A stretch of DNA of 64,000 bases from Chrysomallon squamiferum (taxonomy: Eukaryota; Mollusca; Gastropoda; Neomphalida; Peltospiridae): NCBI GenBank assembly GCA_012295275.1, contig CM022672.1, positions 20,864,894 through 20,928,893 of the forward strand, written 5' to 3'. The translations under genes and the position numbers were made by a program. The number at the start of each line of letters is the position of its first letter. Position 1 is the stretch's first letter. Shown here one piece after another: positions 10,496-24,181 of the stretch. The notes beneath the pieces are model-generated. The model had not been told where the DNA came from. It did not search any database and was given only the letters and a program-made list of their open reading frames with translations.

Positions 10496-11742
10496 CCCGA
10501 CCCATTATCGAGAGCTCAAAGAGCTGTAAATTAAGATTAAAGTGTTAATGAAGTGTTTATTGTGAGGTGTCACCAAAACGATTGAATTTCGTGGTTCGTG
10601 ATGATCACTTGTGTATTATTGCATATATGTGTTGTATATGTATGCAGTATTGTATCTATTATGTATATATTATTGTATTCATCATCTATGTATTATTGTA
10701 TTACTCATTTATTTATCATTGAATGTGTTATTGAATTTATTATATACTTAGTTTAAGTTCCTTGATTTATCATAGGTAAACTATATAAAGTCTTAATTGA
10801 TAAAACGTTTTACAATACGAATATTTCCGTACCTTTGGTAAGGGAACTATTCTGTTTTTCTGGGAGAGGGGATGACGCTAAACCGTGTTTTTACCTTACG
10901 TAGTAGGGCCATTAACCATACCCTCGTTCAAACTGTGGAAAGTTTTCTCAGCGATATTTAGATGTACTGTTTTCTGTGTTTTTTTAACTTAGCAAATTGG
11001 TCCTAACTTATTTACTAAGGCACGGATCGCAATTTAGGTTATACCTACTTGTAGAATTCGCTGGTAGCTTTTTTTTTTTTTTTTTACTTATTATAATATT
11101 TTATATTGTTGTTCTTTTAAGATACAGTTTTTTAAAATGTCGGTAACATATTTACTATTTACCTAAATAGTTTACTTTAATACAGTTTAACATCTCGTAT
11201 TTAACCTGTATGCATCATTAAAGTAAGTAAATATGTTACCCATTCATTTCTATAAATATTCCTATCAGGATGTATTAATTTTATCTACTGTTGTTAAACA
11301 GTAATCCAATTACTGAAATCACCTAACAATTAACGATCATTAGCGAGAGACAAAAGGAATTTTTACCAGCTACGCTTTGCTCACTTCAAGGAAGTCCGCG
11401 ACGTGTTTATTTCAGTAAAAGACAAAAGAAACGAGAGGAGAGACCACACAGAACAAAGAGAAGACACAGGTGGGACTGAGGACTCGGCAACCATTATTAG
11501 TCAATTATGTCGGTAACTATATTTTGCGTTATCTTTGTTTATGTCAGAAACAGAGACAAATGGTTATCCTCTTTCTGTATGCTCTGTTTGATTTGTTGAT
11601 CAATTTGAACCTGTATATGCTCCATAAAGAGTTTGAGTTATATATTTATTTCTAAAAAAAAAAATTGTTAGGGAAAATTAAAAGAATTAAGAATTATTGT
11701 CATTCCGTGTACATTTATAACACAGCAAGGATCGTTGGATGG

Positions 11743-11814
<72 letters not shown>

Positions 11815-12289
11815 TGTCAGAAAGAGGTGACATTATTTTGCATATCTGTTTTATTTCTCATATGAAATGACATACTCGAATAACAAATTTACTTGAATTT
11901 ACTTAAGTTTGTTATTTTATTATTAATAATAGATGATTTGTATTGTATAGTTTTAATAATTAAAATGAAAAAAAAAAAGATTAAAATTAAATAATTCGAA
12001 TTTGATGCTAGGAGAATAGCAGTCCAGTTACTAAGAGAAGAATAAATTATTATATGGTTACAGATATTCTTGTTTTTATATTTCAGTAACATCTCTTACT
12101 GTAACTATTTATGATTCAATATTGTCACCAAAGAAATGATCAGAGATTATATATTTGTTTTTTTGTGGGTTTTTTATAATATTAATATCGGATTCTTGAT
12201 AATTTAATGTTTAAATGGAATGGTATATGTTATGAAGATGTCTTAAATCTAAACCATACACTACTCTGACCAAAATAATAACACAATTT
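10496..12289. other. Intergenic sequence with an inverted repeat and GT/GA microsatellite
   Basis: No gene seen. 11141-11241 holds a perfect 15 bp inverted repeat (GGTAACATATTTACT / AGTAAATATGTTACC). A purine-rich stretch at 11340-11480 is of retroelement-leader type. 11744-11814 is a (TG)n(GA)n microsatellite. The short motif TGTCGGTAAC occurs at 11139 and 11508. Confidence 0.5.
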
Positions 12290-13060
12290 TTTTTTAATAA
12301 AACAGTTAAATAAATAAATAAACCCACTGTTATCATCCAACGTTTTTTTAAAGACTAAATTTTTTCTAGATTTAAAATTAAAAGAAGAGTTTAGAAACAG
12401 ATGCCAAAATAATGCTGTAGAATATTTTGTAGGTAATCCACACACATATACAATTATATAACACATTTAGTTAATGATATCACTGGAAATTAATATTATT
12501 TTTCACATTATATGTTATTAGCTATTACCATTTCACTTTTCAAATAAAAGATTAAGTTAAAGTCTCAGACACTGTGAAAATAATATTAGACACAATTAAT
12601 GAAAAAGAATGAAAAAAAAACCCAAGAACAAAAAAACACTGTTATCATCAAAAGATGTTTGAATGACTATTCTGGAATTAAAACTAAAAGAAGAGTTTAA
12701 AAACAGATGGCATAATAATGATGTACAGTATTTTGGCAGTAATCCACACACATATAAAATTATATAACACCAGTAACACATTTAGTTAATGATGTCACTG
12801 GCAATTATTATTATAATATATATATTACATTATATTATAAGTTACTACCATTTCCCATTTCAAATAAAACATTAAGTTAAAGTCTCTGACACTGAAAAAA
12901 GTTAGACAAAATTAATGAAAATGAATGAAAAAAAAACACCATTATGATCCAAGGATTTTTCAAACAAAGAGTTTAGAAACAGATGCCAAAATAATGATTT
13001 ACATATAAAATTATATAACACAGGTAACACAATTAAGTTATTGATATCACTGGTTATTAA

Positions 13061-13094
<34 letters not shown>

Positions 13095-13340
13095 TTTTAT
13101 GTTATTAGCATTTCACTTTTCAAATAAAACATTAAGTTAAATAATGTTGGAAAAAAATGAATGAAAATGAATGAAAGAACAAACCCCAAAACAAAACAAA
13201 ACAAAACACTGTTATCATCCAAAGATTTTTTAATGGTTACTCTATATTTAAAATTAAAAGAAGAGTTTAGAAGCAGATGCCAAAATAATGGCAGTAATCC
13301 ACACACGTATAAAATTATATAACATCAGTAACACATTTAG
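12290..13340. repeat. Tandem array of about four units of 270-315 bp downstream of receptor C
   Basis: Each unit has a CACTGTTATCATCC-like start (12325, 12639, 12941 and 13207), then AAAAGAAGAGTTTAGAAACA, a GATGCCAAAATAATG core, AATCCACACACATATA and TTTAGTTAATGATATCACTG. One single unit is found in the matching position after the FN3 exon of gene B (about 30895-31060). The array therefore grew in C, at the place where C loses its membrane and kinase exons. Confidence 0.7.
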
Positions 13341-16300
13341 TTAATGATATCACTGGTAATTAATATTAATTTTTTAAATTATATGTTATTAGCTATTACC
13401 ATAAGTTATTATTATTGCAGCTGTTGCTCATTATATTTCAATATTTCCTTTAGCATGAACAAAGACAATGTTACTATCATTCTTAAAACTGAAATACAGT
13501 GAAATCACCTACTGGTAATAAATATTAATTTATAACCTTTTTCCAAAGATTTGAATTAAATCTTCAAGAAAGAGATTTATCTGTGACAAGAAAGAAGTTA
13601 ACAGGTTCACTCATCACCTCTCCATACTGAGTTATTAGCTGTATGGTGTAGTTTGTACCGGGTTCAAGTCCAGTCAGGTCTGCAGAGACTGCATCTTTGA
13701 GTAATTTCTTTTTAACCAGCTTTTCACCTTTCTTCCCATACTGTATCCATATTTCTGTCCGTTCATAACAAGCAGGGGCATGATCCCATGTAATTCTGCC
13801 ACCAGTCCGACTCACACTTTCACTGCTCACATGCATGGGACCAAGGACTGAAAATTGCATTTCATACAATAATATTACTTAACATAATGTATAATATACA
13901 TTTCAGTATCAAATCTTTTTCAGTATTTGCAAAAAAAATAAAAAAAACAATTATAAAAGAATCTATTTCAGTATGATGTTTGAACTACACATGAACATTA
14001 AGTACAACTAGCAATCGTCACTAAAGATTTCATATAAATATTCTGCATCAATTCTGTATATTAAAGTTTAATTATATTTTTATATATCTCTCTCTATATA
14101 TATATATATTGATTTATTTTTTATTTATTATTGTAGATGTCTATTTAGATACTTTGTACTCACAGGCATTTGTACCATTCAGTGATAACAGATCAGAAAT
14201 CTAAAAATTAATGTTAAAAAATAAAAGTTTTTATATTTTTATCACAAATAGAAACATATTCTTATTTTAAAGAATTATTTCCCCTTATTCAGTATCCATT
14301 CCTTATGGAATTTAATTTTAGTAATATTTTTAAAGGTTTTTTTTATTTATTTGTTATATGTAGAAATATATCAAAAATATTTCTGATTTAAAGAATAATT
14401 TTATTTACACTGAGGATCCAATCCTTATGGAATTTAATGATAATAATACTTTATAAGGTGTAATTTTATATTTATTATTAACAGAAAGATAATAAATATA
14501 TTCGTGTTTTAAAGAATTATTTTACTTACATTCACTGCACGTTCCTTGTAGAGTTGAGCATTATTAATAATTTTAAATTTCAGCTGAAGTGATTCTGATT
14601 TGAGACCTTCCTTGTCGGTCATCAGCCAGCAGTTATTGATATCCAAGATTTGTTCTTTCTTCTGGCACATCTCTGGCTGGTCTCTCGAACAGAAACATTT
14701 GTCTTGTAATTCATCCTGACACTCTGATTTCTGTTTCAAAATAAAGATATAAATAGTAAATAAATACCTGACATGCAGAAAAATAAAGTATGCTGATGAC
14801 ATGAATAAATAAAAAAGGATAATAAGACATGTAAAAAGAAATTATTTTCTAACGTTTTTAATAACAGAGGGTATATAATTTGTCAAAAAGCATTACCACT
14901 TTGAGTCCCTTAACAAATTAAATCCTTAACTTCTGAACAAAAATATCCATTATGATAATAATTACAAAGAGTATTCCCAGTTATAAAAATCATGTGAACA
15001 GAATGAATGTACTAATTCATATTAATTAATTTTACTTGATGTTATTTTGTTTTCTTCTGCATTTATGATTATATGCCTGCATGTGTATGTGTGTGTGAGT
15101 GTGTGCCACTGTGCATGATATTTGTGTATATGTGCATGCCTGTATGTATGTATGTGACTGTATCTATGCATGTGTATATATATATGTGTGTGTATCACTC
15201 AGTGTAACACTTACAGCTATAGTAGGAATTATATAAGACTGTGTTGTTATTACAGAATTTGTACTGATTTGTATGACAGACAAATCCACTTGATGAATTC
15301 CACTTTCTAAATCAGAGACCATCAGAAAAGCCCTGCAAAAGAATTCACAAACACAATTAGTATTTGTATTTTAATTAAATATTCAAAGTATTTACATGAT
15401 AGTCTGATGATCTAATATAAAAATTTATAATTCTCTACAACAAAATATGAATTATCAACAATCCTTTTCAGGATTAAAGTCTTTCCTCAGGTAATGTGGA
15501 ATCAATTTTCCAGACATTTTGATATTCAATATTATTTATTTATTTATTTTAGTGTAGTTTATTATATTTTGTTTTTGTTTTTGATTGTCTGCTATATCTT
15601 TTTCATGAAAATAAAAACCAAACTGTCAACTCACTTTGATTCAAATGGGTATTTGCCAGGCATGTTTCTTGTAAATTTGACTTTCTCCACAACATTTGGA
15701 GGTGAATCATCAAAGTGAACTTTGATTTTATCTGTTTTACTTCTACCAGTGATGTCAGTAGCTCGGATCCAGATGGTCACAGTGTCACCTCGGAATTGGA
15801 TTGTTTGGGGTTACAGTTGTGCTAAGTGTTGATGCACTGAGAGACTGCCATCCTGTTGTTGGTTCTTGTTGACCGTGACCTCCATCACTGTCTTTTGCAT
15901 GTGCTATCTCAAACTTGACAATGCCACGACTGTTAGGTATTTGATGAATAGTTCTTTCACCGTAGTTATCATCTTGAGTAATGTACTTCAGACCTTTCAT
16001 CTGTGGTGGATATGCTTTGACTTCATTCAGGAGTTTGTTGTCTTCATGAAACTTGTTCACAAAATGGTCTTTCCAGCTCACCACTAATGGACTGCTAATA
16101 TTAAATGTCCATACATCTTTATCGAATCCTGATGCTGAAGCTACCTGCAGTCCTTTGGAATCCAGGGTGATTTTTGTTGATGGGTCATACAGACAAAGAC
16201 GTCTGATAAACACAGAGTTGTTTGCTTTGTCGGATGCTTCTAGAATAAAAGAGTACATGCCAGGTTCAGAGGGTTGATAAGAAGAGACTGTGCTATTGAG

Positions 16301-17152
16301 ATTTTCTTGCAAGACCTCTGTCATTTGAAGAGGTTGCAGTGGATACTGTTCTTGCAGTCTGCCACTAATGTCAGGCTTCAGTTTGAAAACTTCCCAAGCA
16401 TAGCGGAACATTCCTGACAGAGTATCCATCCATCCATTCCAGTTCAAAACAATTGGATTCTATAAGAAAATCATTCTGATTATCTTCAAATTCCAAAAAC
16501 ATGGCAAATGTACATAAAATACTGAAAGAGATTAAAATCTTTATTTGTTTGCTACACAATAAAATCTTTACTGTAAATAATAATTGATTAAACTGGGCTT
16601 GATTAGTTATTTATGTGGATGTTTTTAAAATAGACGTGGATAAGAGATAGTTGAGAACAACATTAATATACACATACATACAATTACATACCCACACGTA
16701 CACAGACAAACAAAAATGTACATCAAATAGTTATGGATTCATGTTACATGGAAAAAACAGATTAATTTTATAAACTAAGTAAAAATGAAGAATATAACTT
16801 ACTTGTGTGACATGGATATCGTTGTCTACACTAAATATATCTTTGCTGCAGCTTGAATTTGTTAACTTGCAATGTTTAGGCTTATCTGTGTCAAATCTGA
16901 ACTCAACAGCCTTTTCAGCCCAGTGTCCTTCAAAATCATCTGTAGAAAACAGGTTGTTTGGATTATCTGAATATACTACTTCACGATAACCACCACTTTT
17001 TGTTCTGAAAGTCACTGTGAGTCTGCAAATAGTAATGTAATCCAATCAAATGAAATGTCTATCATGGACATTTTTAAAAGAAAAAGTAATTTTAAGAAAG
17101 AACTTTCACCAAATGATGTCAAATCTTATATTTTTTTTTTTAATAATAATTT

Positions 17153-17191
<39 letters not shown>

Positions 17192-17654
17192 TTTTCTCCT
17201 ATCTTCTAAGCACTCAGAAAAGCAAAAAATGTTTATTTTAGAATTTAACAATTTTTATTTTATATATTTTTTTATTTTTCACCTGTCACCATTTTCTAGC
17301 TGCCTGTCAAAGTTTGGTAGGCTGATAGTGCAGTTCACTACATCTGGGGCTGGTGACCTGGGACCAATATTCAGAGATGTAAAAGTCCGGTTACACTCAA
17401 TTGTTTCGTTCTTGCTGATATATTTTTGGGTTGGATCTGAAATGATAATTACATGGAAATTATGAATTTGTTGAGATAATTTAGAAAAACAAAAAACAAC
17501 TCTAAAGTAAATTTCTGCCTCCACATTCAGAATTCCACTGTATTGTTCCTATTTCTTTACTAAAAAAAATCCCCATTACAATTCCTTTTTTTTGTGATCA
17601 GTTTTAGGATGACAATAATAGAAAATAAATCCGAAATATAATCGATAAGACTTT

Positions 17655-17696
<42 letters not shown>

Positions 17697-17707
17697 TAAT
17701 AATAATA

Positions 17708-17743
<36 letters not shown>

Positions 17744-18173
17744 AGTAGTAGTAGTAGTAATAATAGTAGTAGTGGTGGTGGTAATAGAAGTATTAGTACT
17801 AGCATTGGTATTAGTATTATTATCTTTATTGTTCTCATCATAATCATTATCATTATCAATATTATTATCAATGTGTTGTACCTAGAAAAGAGTTCTTAAT
17901 TAGCAGGATATTCACTTCAGCATGTGTTATGCCAAACTCTGCCTTTCTTATCCATTTGGGTTTAACAGGTGGATCTTCTCCAGGGTACTGACTGACTGCA
18001 GTGATGTTGATCCAGTTAATCTTAAACTGATTTGTCCACAAGAAAGCTGTTTCCTTCTTATTGGTGGAATCCACAATCAAGGCATATTTCTTCATTGGAT
18101 TAGCAGCTCCTCTCATCCAGAATGACATTCGTGCTTGGATCGTATTGTTAGAAGGTGTCAGTCTAGAATCCAC

Positions 18174-18176
<3 letters not shown>

Positions 18177-18229
<53 letters not shown>

Positions 18230-18235
18230 CAACAA
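18177..18235. repeat. (TAA)n microsatellite adjoining the exon 6 acceptor of receptor C
   Basis: On the minus strand the run reads (TTA)n and ends directly in TATAG, the acceptor of exon 6 (starting at 18172). The same arrangement exists in B (36084-36170). Other long TAA/TTA tracts: 2891-2927, 17151-17190, 17658-17742, 20265-20310, 35512-35582, 36873-36915, 44079-44145, 44358-44415, 54692-54752 and 58295-58346. Confidence 0.85.
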
Positions 18236-18617
18236 CAACAATAATCATAGTGATAGTAACAGTAATAGTAACATTGGTAAAAGTAATAGTAATAATAATA
18301 ATCAGAATAGTGATAGCAATAGTAATAATAGTAATAATAACAACAATAACATTAATGATAATCATAATAATGTTAGTATGAGAGAGAGAGAGAGAGATAG
18401 TATGATTTTAATTGCCCAGAAAATAAACACATTACATAACAAACAAACAAACAAATAAATAAATAAAAAGTTAATAAATATTAAATAAATACATTAAATA
18501 CTCTATTATACTATGAGAGAGAAAGAGAACAAAGAGAGAAGAGAGAGAAGAGAGAGAGAAAGAAAGTTAATCTCTTAGAAAATAAATACATTACATAAAA
18601 ATCAAACAAATTAAATA

Positions 18618-18685
<68 letters not shown>

Positions 18686-18871
18686 AATGTCTCAAAAAAT
18701 AAATCAATTACATACTAAATAAATAAATGGTAAATGAGATACAATACTCATTTGTAAGACAGAGAGAGAGAACAGGATATGAAACTAATTTTTGAGAGAG
18801 AGAGAGAGAGAGAGAGTATGATTTTAATCTCTTAGAAAATAAATTATATAATAAATAACTAAATAATTAAA

Positions 18872-19642
18872 TACCGTATATACTTGTGTATAAGTCGAAT
18901 TTTTGGGAGACTATATTAAGGTAATATTTTGGGGGTCGACTTATACATAGGTAATGCTTTTGTAGCTGTTGCTGAAGAGTCGCCATTTTGACTATTTTTT
19001 GCTACGGGATGCATCTAAAATAATCGCGGTCTTTCAGCTTTTCAAAAATATAATTTTATCGTATAAAAGATTTTGAAAAATTAAATAACAAAACCAAATA
19101 TGAATGTAAAACATGATATTCTTCCGTTTAATGACATAAAAATACATTTTAAAGCGAGAAAACTGTCAGTACGGCGTTATGCCTTACGGCGTCTTGCAAT
19201 GATCTAGGAATGCAGACTTCTCTGCCAAATTGCACTAAGTATCGGTCCTAATTTCATAAACAAAACTCACTTGTGTAATTGTAAAGAATTTGGTGAAATA
19301 ATATTGCAATCGTCATTAATATCCACTACCGACAAATTTTGTAAATCATAGAACGGCTAAATATAACGGTAAGTTAGGTCTCCATTTTAGACCTATTACA
19401 TTAAAGAGATACTATTTATGATACATTTAGGTTCGTGCAAGTTACAGCTCGTGCAAGTTATGTTACAGTAGGTGTACAATGTAGGCCCTCATGGCACTGT
19501 CACACTGGTCTAAAAATAGTGACGGTGCCTGGAATCTACAGTCGACTTATACACAAGTAATACCTAAAATGACGCAATTTTTGGTCTTAAAATACACATC
19601 GACTTATACATAAGGTCGCCTTGTACACAAGTATATACGGTA
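18872..19642. mobile_element. Non-autonomous DNA transposon (MITE-like) in intron 5 of receptor C
   Basis: The 771 bp element begins TACCGTATATACTTGTGTAT and ends in the near-inverse complement (ACACAAGTATATACGGTA), giving terminal inverted repeats of about 27 bp with two or three mismatches. Sub-terminal copies of the motif CGACTTATACA occur near both ends (about 18937 and 19543). There is no transposase reading frame inside. It is absent from the matching intron of B, so it inserted after the B/C duplication or was lost from B. Its GC content is higher than that of the flanks. Confidence 0.7.
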
Positions 19643-20261
19643 AATAAATAAACGAGGTACTAACTTGTAGGAGATAAAGAGAGATGGAAAATATGATTTT
19701 AATCTCTCAGAAGTTAGATGATTTACATAAGTAAATAAATAAATAAATAGACAGACAGATAAATAAATAAATAAATGAGATACTATACTTGTAAGAGCGA
19801 GAGCGAGAGAAAGAAAGATTAGAAAATAAATAAAGTATATAATAAATAGATAAGTAGGTAGGTAGGTAGGCAGGCAGATAGATAGATAGACAGATATATA
19901 ATTGAGATACTATACTTACTTGTAAGGCATTTTGTACCATTGAATCCATCCTCACAGATACAGGTAGTCGTTGTACCGCCTGGGTCTCGCTGACACGCAC
20001 CAGGATAACAGGCAGTGAGATGTGAACATTTCACTGAAATAAATATATGTGTGTCAATAAATTAATAAATAAATTATATACAAATGTGCATAATTATTAT
20101 GAAAATTATAAATAAAATAAAATATTATTTTTATGATGTTTATGGAAGAAACAGTTAATTTTTATTATTAATTTGATTATTTATTTATGTTTTAACTTTG
20201 AAGTTATAGCATTTTGAATCAGAATTAAGGAGAAGTTTATCGTGGAAATATTTCTACTATC

Positions 20262-20312
<51 letters not shown>

Positions 20313-21673
20313 TCATCATTATTATTATTATTATTAATTTCAAATATATATATATATATATATATATTCAAAGCTTCATGTTGTTTCTGTTACAATGTTT
20401 ATTGCTTTCAGGAGTAATTCATTAACACTCTTACAGCCATCACATCTGTCTCCATCTCTGCCAGCAGGACAGCGACAATGACCTGGTCTATCACAGGTAC
20501 CTCCATTTCTACAGTTTGGAAGACAGACAGCTGGAGTAAAAAGAAGAAAGAATGAAATGACATCTTAGTAAATTAAACATTAAATAATTTGAATGTTTAA
20601 TAAAGTAAGCTAACTATTTATCTGGCAACCGTGGGACCAGATTTGGTCCGAATTTATGATTACAGGCTAAACTGTTGCGTAAGATATAAAATATACAAAG
20701 GAAATTAATAAAAGTAAGAGTAAACTGAAACATAACTTATTGTGAGAGGATCATCTGTATACAGTAACACTCTCAACTGAACTGGCGTCATCGAAAAAAA
20801 TATGAAATTCTCCAAATTCAAAAGTAACCAATTACAAATATAGCTGCTTTTCTATATTTTTCGGAATTCTGGAAGCCGGTTAATAGGTTCGATACTTGTA
20901 TTGAGCAGTTTGGGTTTCAAGTTTTATTAAAGTTTAAACATACTTCAGTTAATTTTGCAGTTTTAATTTCTCTCCAGCTACACGATTAACAAGTAATGAG
21001 CGAAGATCTTAATGGCATTTTTTAAATTTTCAAACTATAGAAACTGCCAGAAAAGAATAGTAAGTGGTTTTGTTTCCATATTTTCTCACCAGCCTTTTTG
21101 CACACTGAACAGATAATTAAAATTATTTTCACATACAAGTATCATGTATCAGAACACATTATAGAGTAATTGCAATTAAAATCACATAATTCTTCAAGTC
21201 CATAAGAGGTTTCAGGGAGGAGAAGACATCAGTTGACGGGTGCACCAACATCATTAGAAGTATCTCAAAGACATTAGTGTTGAGGAATGAATTTTGATAC
21301 ACTGGAAATTCAGTTCGATTGTAAACAAATATTGTAATTATTTTCGTGTGTGCTTTTGTAAAATCTGAGAATAATTTTTTTTATTTGATATAATTTTGTT
21401 TATTTCTTTTGATTTGAACAGAAATACTAACTAATCAGAATTTCCTATCCAGCAGTGCTTGTTAACGTCAAATTATGTCAGTAAGAAACAAACTTACGAA
21501 CGGTGCAGCTAGTTGAGTCCCACGACCTTCCCTTCCAGCCCATGCAACAGTAAGGATCATATCTGTATCGTGCCCTCCAGACATATTTATAGGAACAGCA
21601 GCTAAAACAAAACATATAATTTAGTTAACATACGTAATGTCTAACAAATCGAAAAATTAGTCTTAAGCGTTTT

Positions 21674-21676
<3 letters not shown>

Positions 21677-21717
<41 letters not shown>
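21677..21717. repeat. Poly-A tract in intron 2 of receptor C
   Basis: About 40 uninterrupted A. In B the same place holds a (TAA)n run (38113-38145), and in D a poly-T on the opposite orientation (46733-46745). The tract is therefore an unstable homopolymer at a shared intron position rather than a retroposon tail. Confidence 0.8.
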
Positions 21718-21720
<3 letters not shown>

Positions 21721-24142
21721 TAATTCTCTCTCTCTCTCTCTCTCTCCAGTTGAATATTTATCTTTATATTTTTCAAAATTTTCTTTTCTTAATTATTATA
21801 TTTTCAGTAAAACACTCATCCTTAAGAAATAAATTTAATTGCGGATTTCCATTTAAAGTTTTTAAAAAGTCTACAAATAAATAAGGAAAAGAAAAGTACT
21901 TACATAGACCAGAAGCTGAAAGTACATACGCGTACTCGTTTATAATAACTCACTCTTCGATGACACACATGTCTGTAAATAAATAAATACATCAGTGTCA
22001 TTTTGTGTGTGTAAAAACTGTCCATCTATTTTTGTTGTCACTATTATTATAAACTTATTTAATTTTGTGGTAAATGATTCTTCATTCTTCCTATTATTTA
22101 TTTATTTATTTTATTTATATATATATATTTTTTATATTATTATTATAATTATCAGGGATAATAAATCGTTTGATTTTGTATAACAATATATCCGACATAT
22201 GAGTAGGAGTCATTTTAAAATTCGTATATATGTCCATAATTGTATATGATATATTTATTTTATAACAGAGAACCATGAAAAAAAAATAATAATAAAATAA
22301 ACGAAAAAAAAGAGTAAAGAACAGTCAGTGGATGCTTAAAGCAAAAACAAAAACCTACATAAAAATTAAGTCTTGGTTAATATAAACATTTATAATCAAA
22401 ATCTTAAATAGAGGGCACCAAATGGTCTGTTGCTATGGGCTACAAAACGGGCAGCCATGCCAGCGAAGTGACAAATCGTAAGATGACATGGCAGTTTCTA
22501 AAAGCTGGTTATTATCCAGATATTGGTTATTGATGACTAACTTAAACTTTAATGTTCAGGTAAATTGTAAACGGACAATAGAGGGTGTGTTCCATCATGG
22601 GGTTTATTTCAATTTATGTTTTACGACTGACTTGACAAACCAGTTTGCAAATAAATCTTGTTAAATGGATAAACTATATTCGTATAAAATAAATAATCAT
22701 ATCGAGTAAGGGGATATTTTTGCCAAAGCAAACAGAAAAAGAAAGAAATAAAAAGTGACGTCAGTAGCATACTATAACAATGGCTGAAGGCTTTGTTTGA
22801 ATAAAGAATATTAAGTAAATAAATTAAATTTTAGACAATTGCTGAATAAGTAGGTAATAAAACAACAAAATCTACAAAACAATAACGACAAAAAACAAAA
22901 AAAGCAGCAACAAAAAAACGTATGGTAATTTCTGCTGACATTTGCTGAGTACATACAGTCGCATTTATAAGTATAAAATACACTATGACACTTTGTATTA
23001 TAACACCAAAGTATTATATTATGATACTAAGAAACACGAATTGATGGACACGTGATTTTATCTTCCAATCAAATGCTCTTAGCGAACATATTTTGTTACC
23101 AATAAACAGTTCAGGAATAAAATATCCAAAATAACGAACAAATGTCATTAGTATAATGTTTGTTCTGTCAATCTGCAATCCAAAAAGCGGGCTTTCTAGA
23201 CTACTGCTTTACGAATTAGATAGCTGTGTAACCTATATGAAGTGTAGAGTAGTTAAAATCATTGAAATAAATTACAAGAAATAATATAATTTTGTTTGTT
23301 TGTTTGTTTATCAGTTCTGTTCTATTTCGACTTGTCACAAGGAAATAGCCCTGTGTGACAGAACTGTCTAAATACCAGATAATTCAAAATGTCTTCCGTA
23401 AAAAAAAAACCGGGCAACTCTCAGTGGCCTCCATTTAAAAAAAAAAAAAAACCTTATCACATTTCAGTGTTCACCATCTTTGTTGACAACTTGATACTGT
23501 ACTTAGATTTTGAAACATAAACAGCTGACATGTTTTTGACTTGCCGCTCGCCAAATCATATCTCTATAATTATTTCTTAAAGTTAAGATACTTATTTGTA
23601 AACTATTTATTTCTATATGACTGTTGCTTTGAAACTTTTTAAGCCTTAGATCAAGCACTGTTTAATAAAATAATTCTCCTTGGAATTTGTTCATTATTAT
23701 TATCAATATGATAATTTTTTGGTGTATATATTTTTAAAAACTTACACGAAACATCAATATAATTACATGACAAACAAACAGGTTAGTTCACGACAGTATA
23801 TCTTTTTAAACTTTAGGGCCCCATCATAACATAAATTGTTTTTGTTTTTAAATACGTACTGCATTGAAATTTTTAAAACCTTAGAATATACACGATTTAA
23901 TAATATAATTCAACTTGGAATGGTGTTTATTCATCATTATTATTAATATCCTAATTTTCTGGTTTATATATATTTTTTTATACATACATGAAAAATCAAT
24001 TTTAATTACATGACAAATAAATTAGTTCAAAATAATATATCTTTTCTAAATTTTAGAAGCCCATTATAACTTATGTTACATGTCCGCACTAGCTTAATCC
24101 GACCTGTCGTATAAATTTCATCTCTTTTGCTGTCTGTCACAA

Positions 24143-24181
<39 letters not shown>

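Noticed and set aside
11138-11515. LTR of the gypsy relic
   Set aside because: A TGTCGGTAAC motif occurs at both ends, but no second copy of the interval exists upstream of gag, so LTR identity is unsupported.
15866-16277. Plus-strand frames opposite exon 9 of C (also in B and A)
   Set aside because: They are antisense shadows of a strongly conserved coding exon; they recur in all copies only because the exon does.
17560-18458. Long frames of poly-Ile, poly-Asn and similar
   Set aside because: They are translations of (TAA)n and similar microsatellites; no protein signal remains outside the real exon 6 at 18172-17882.
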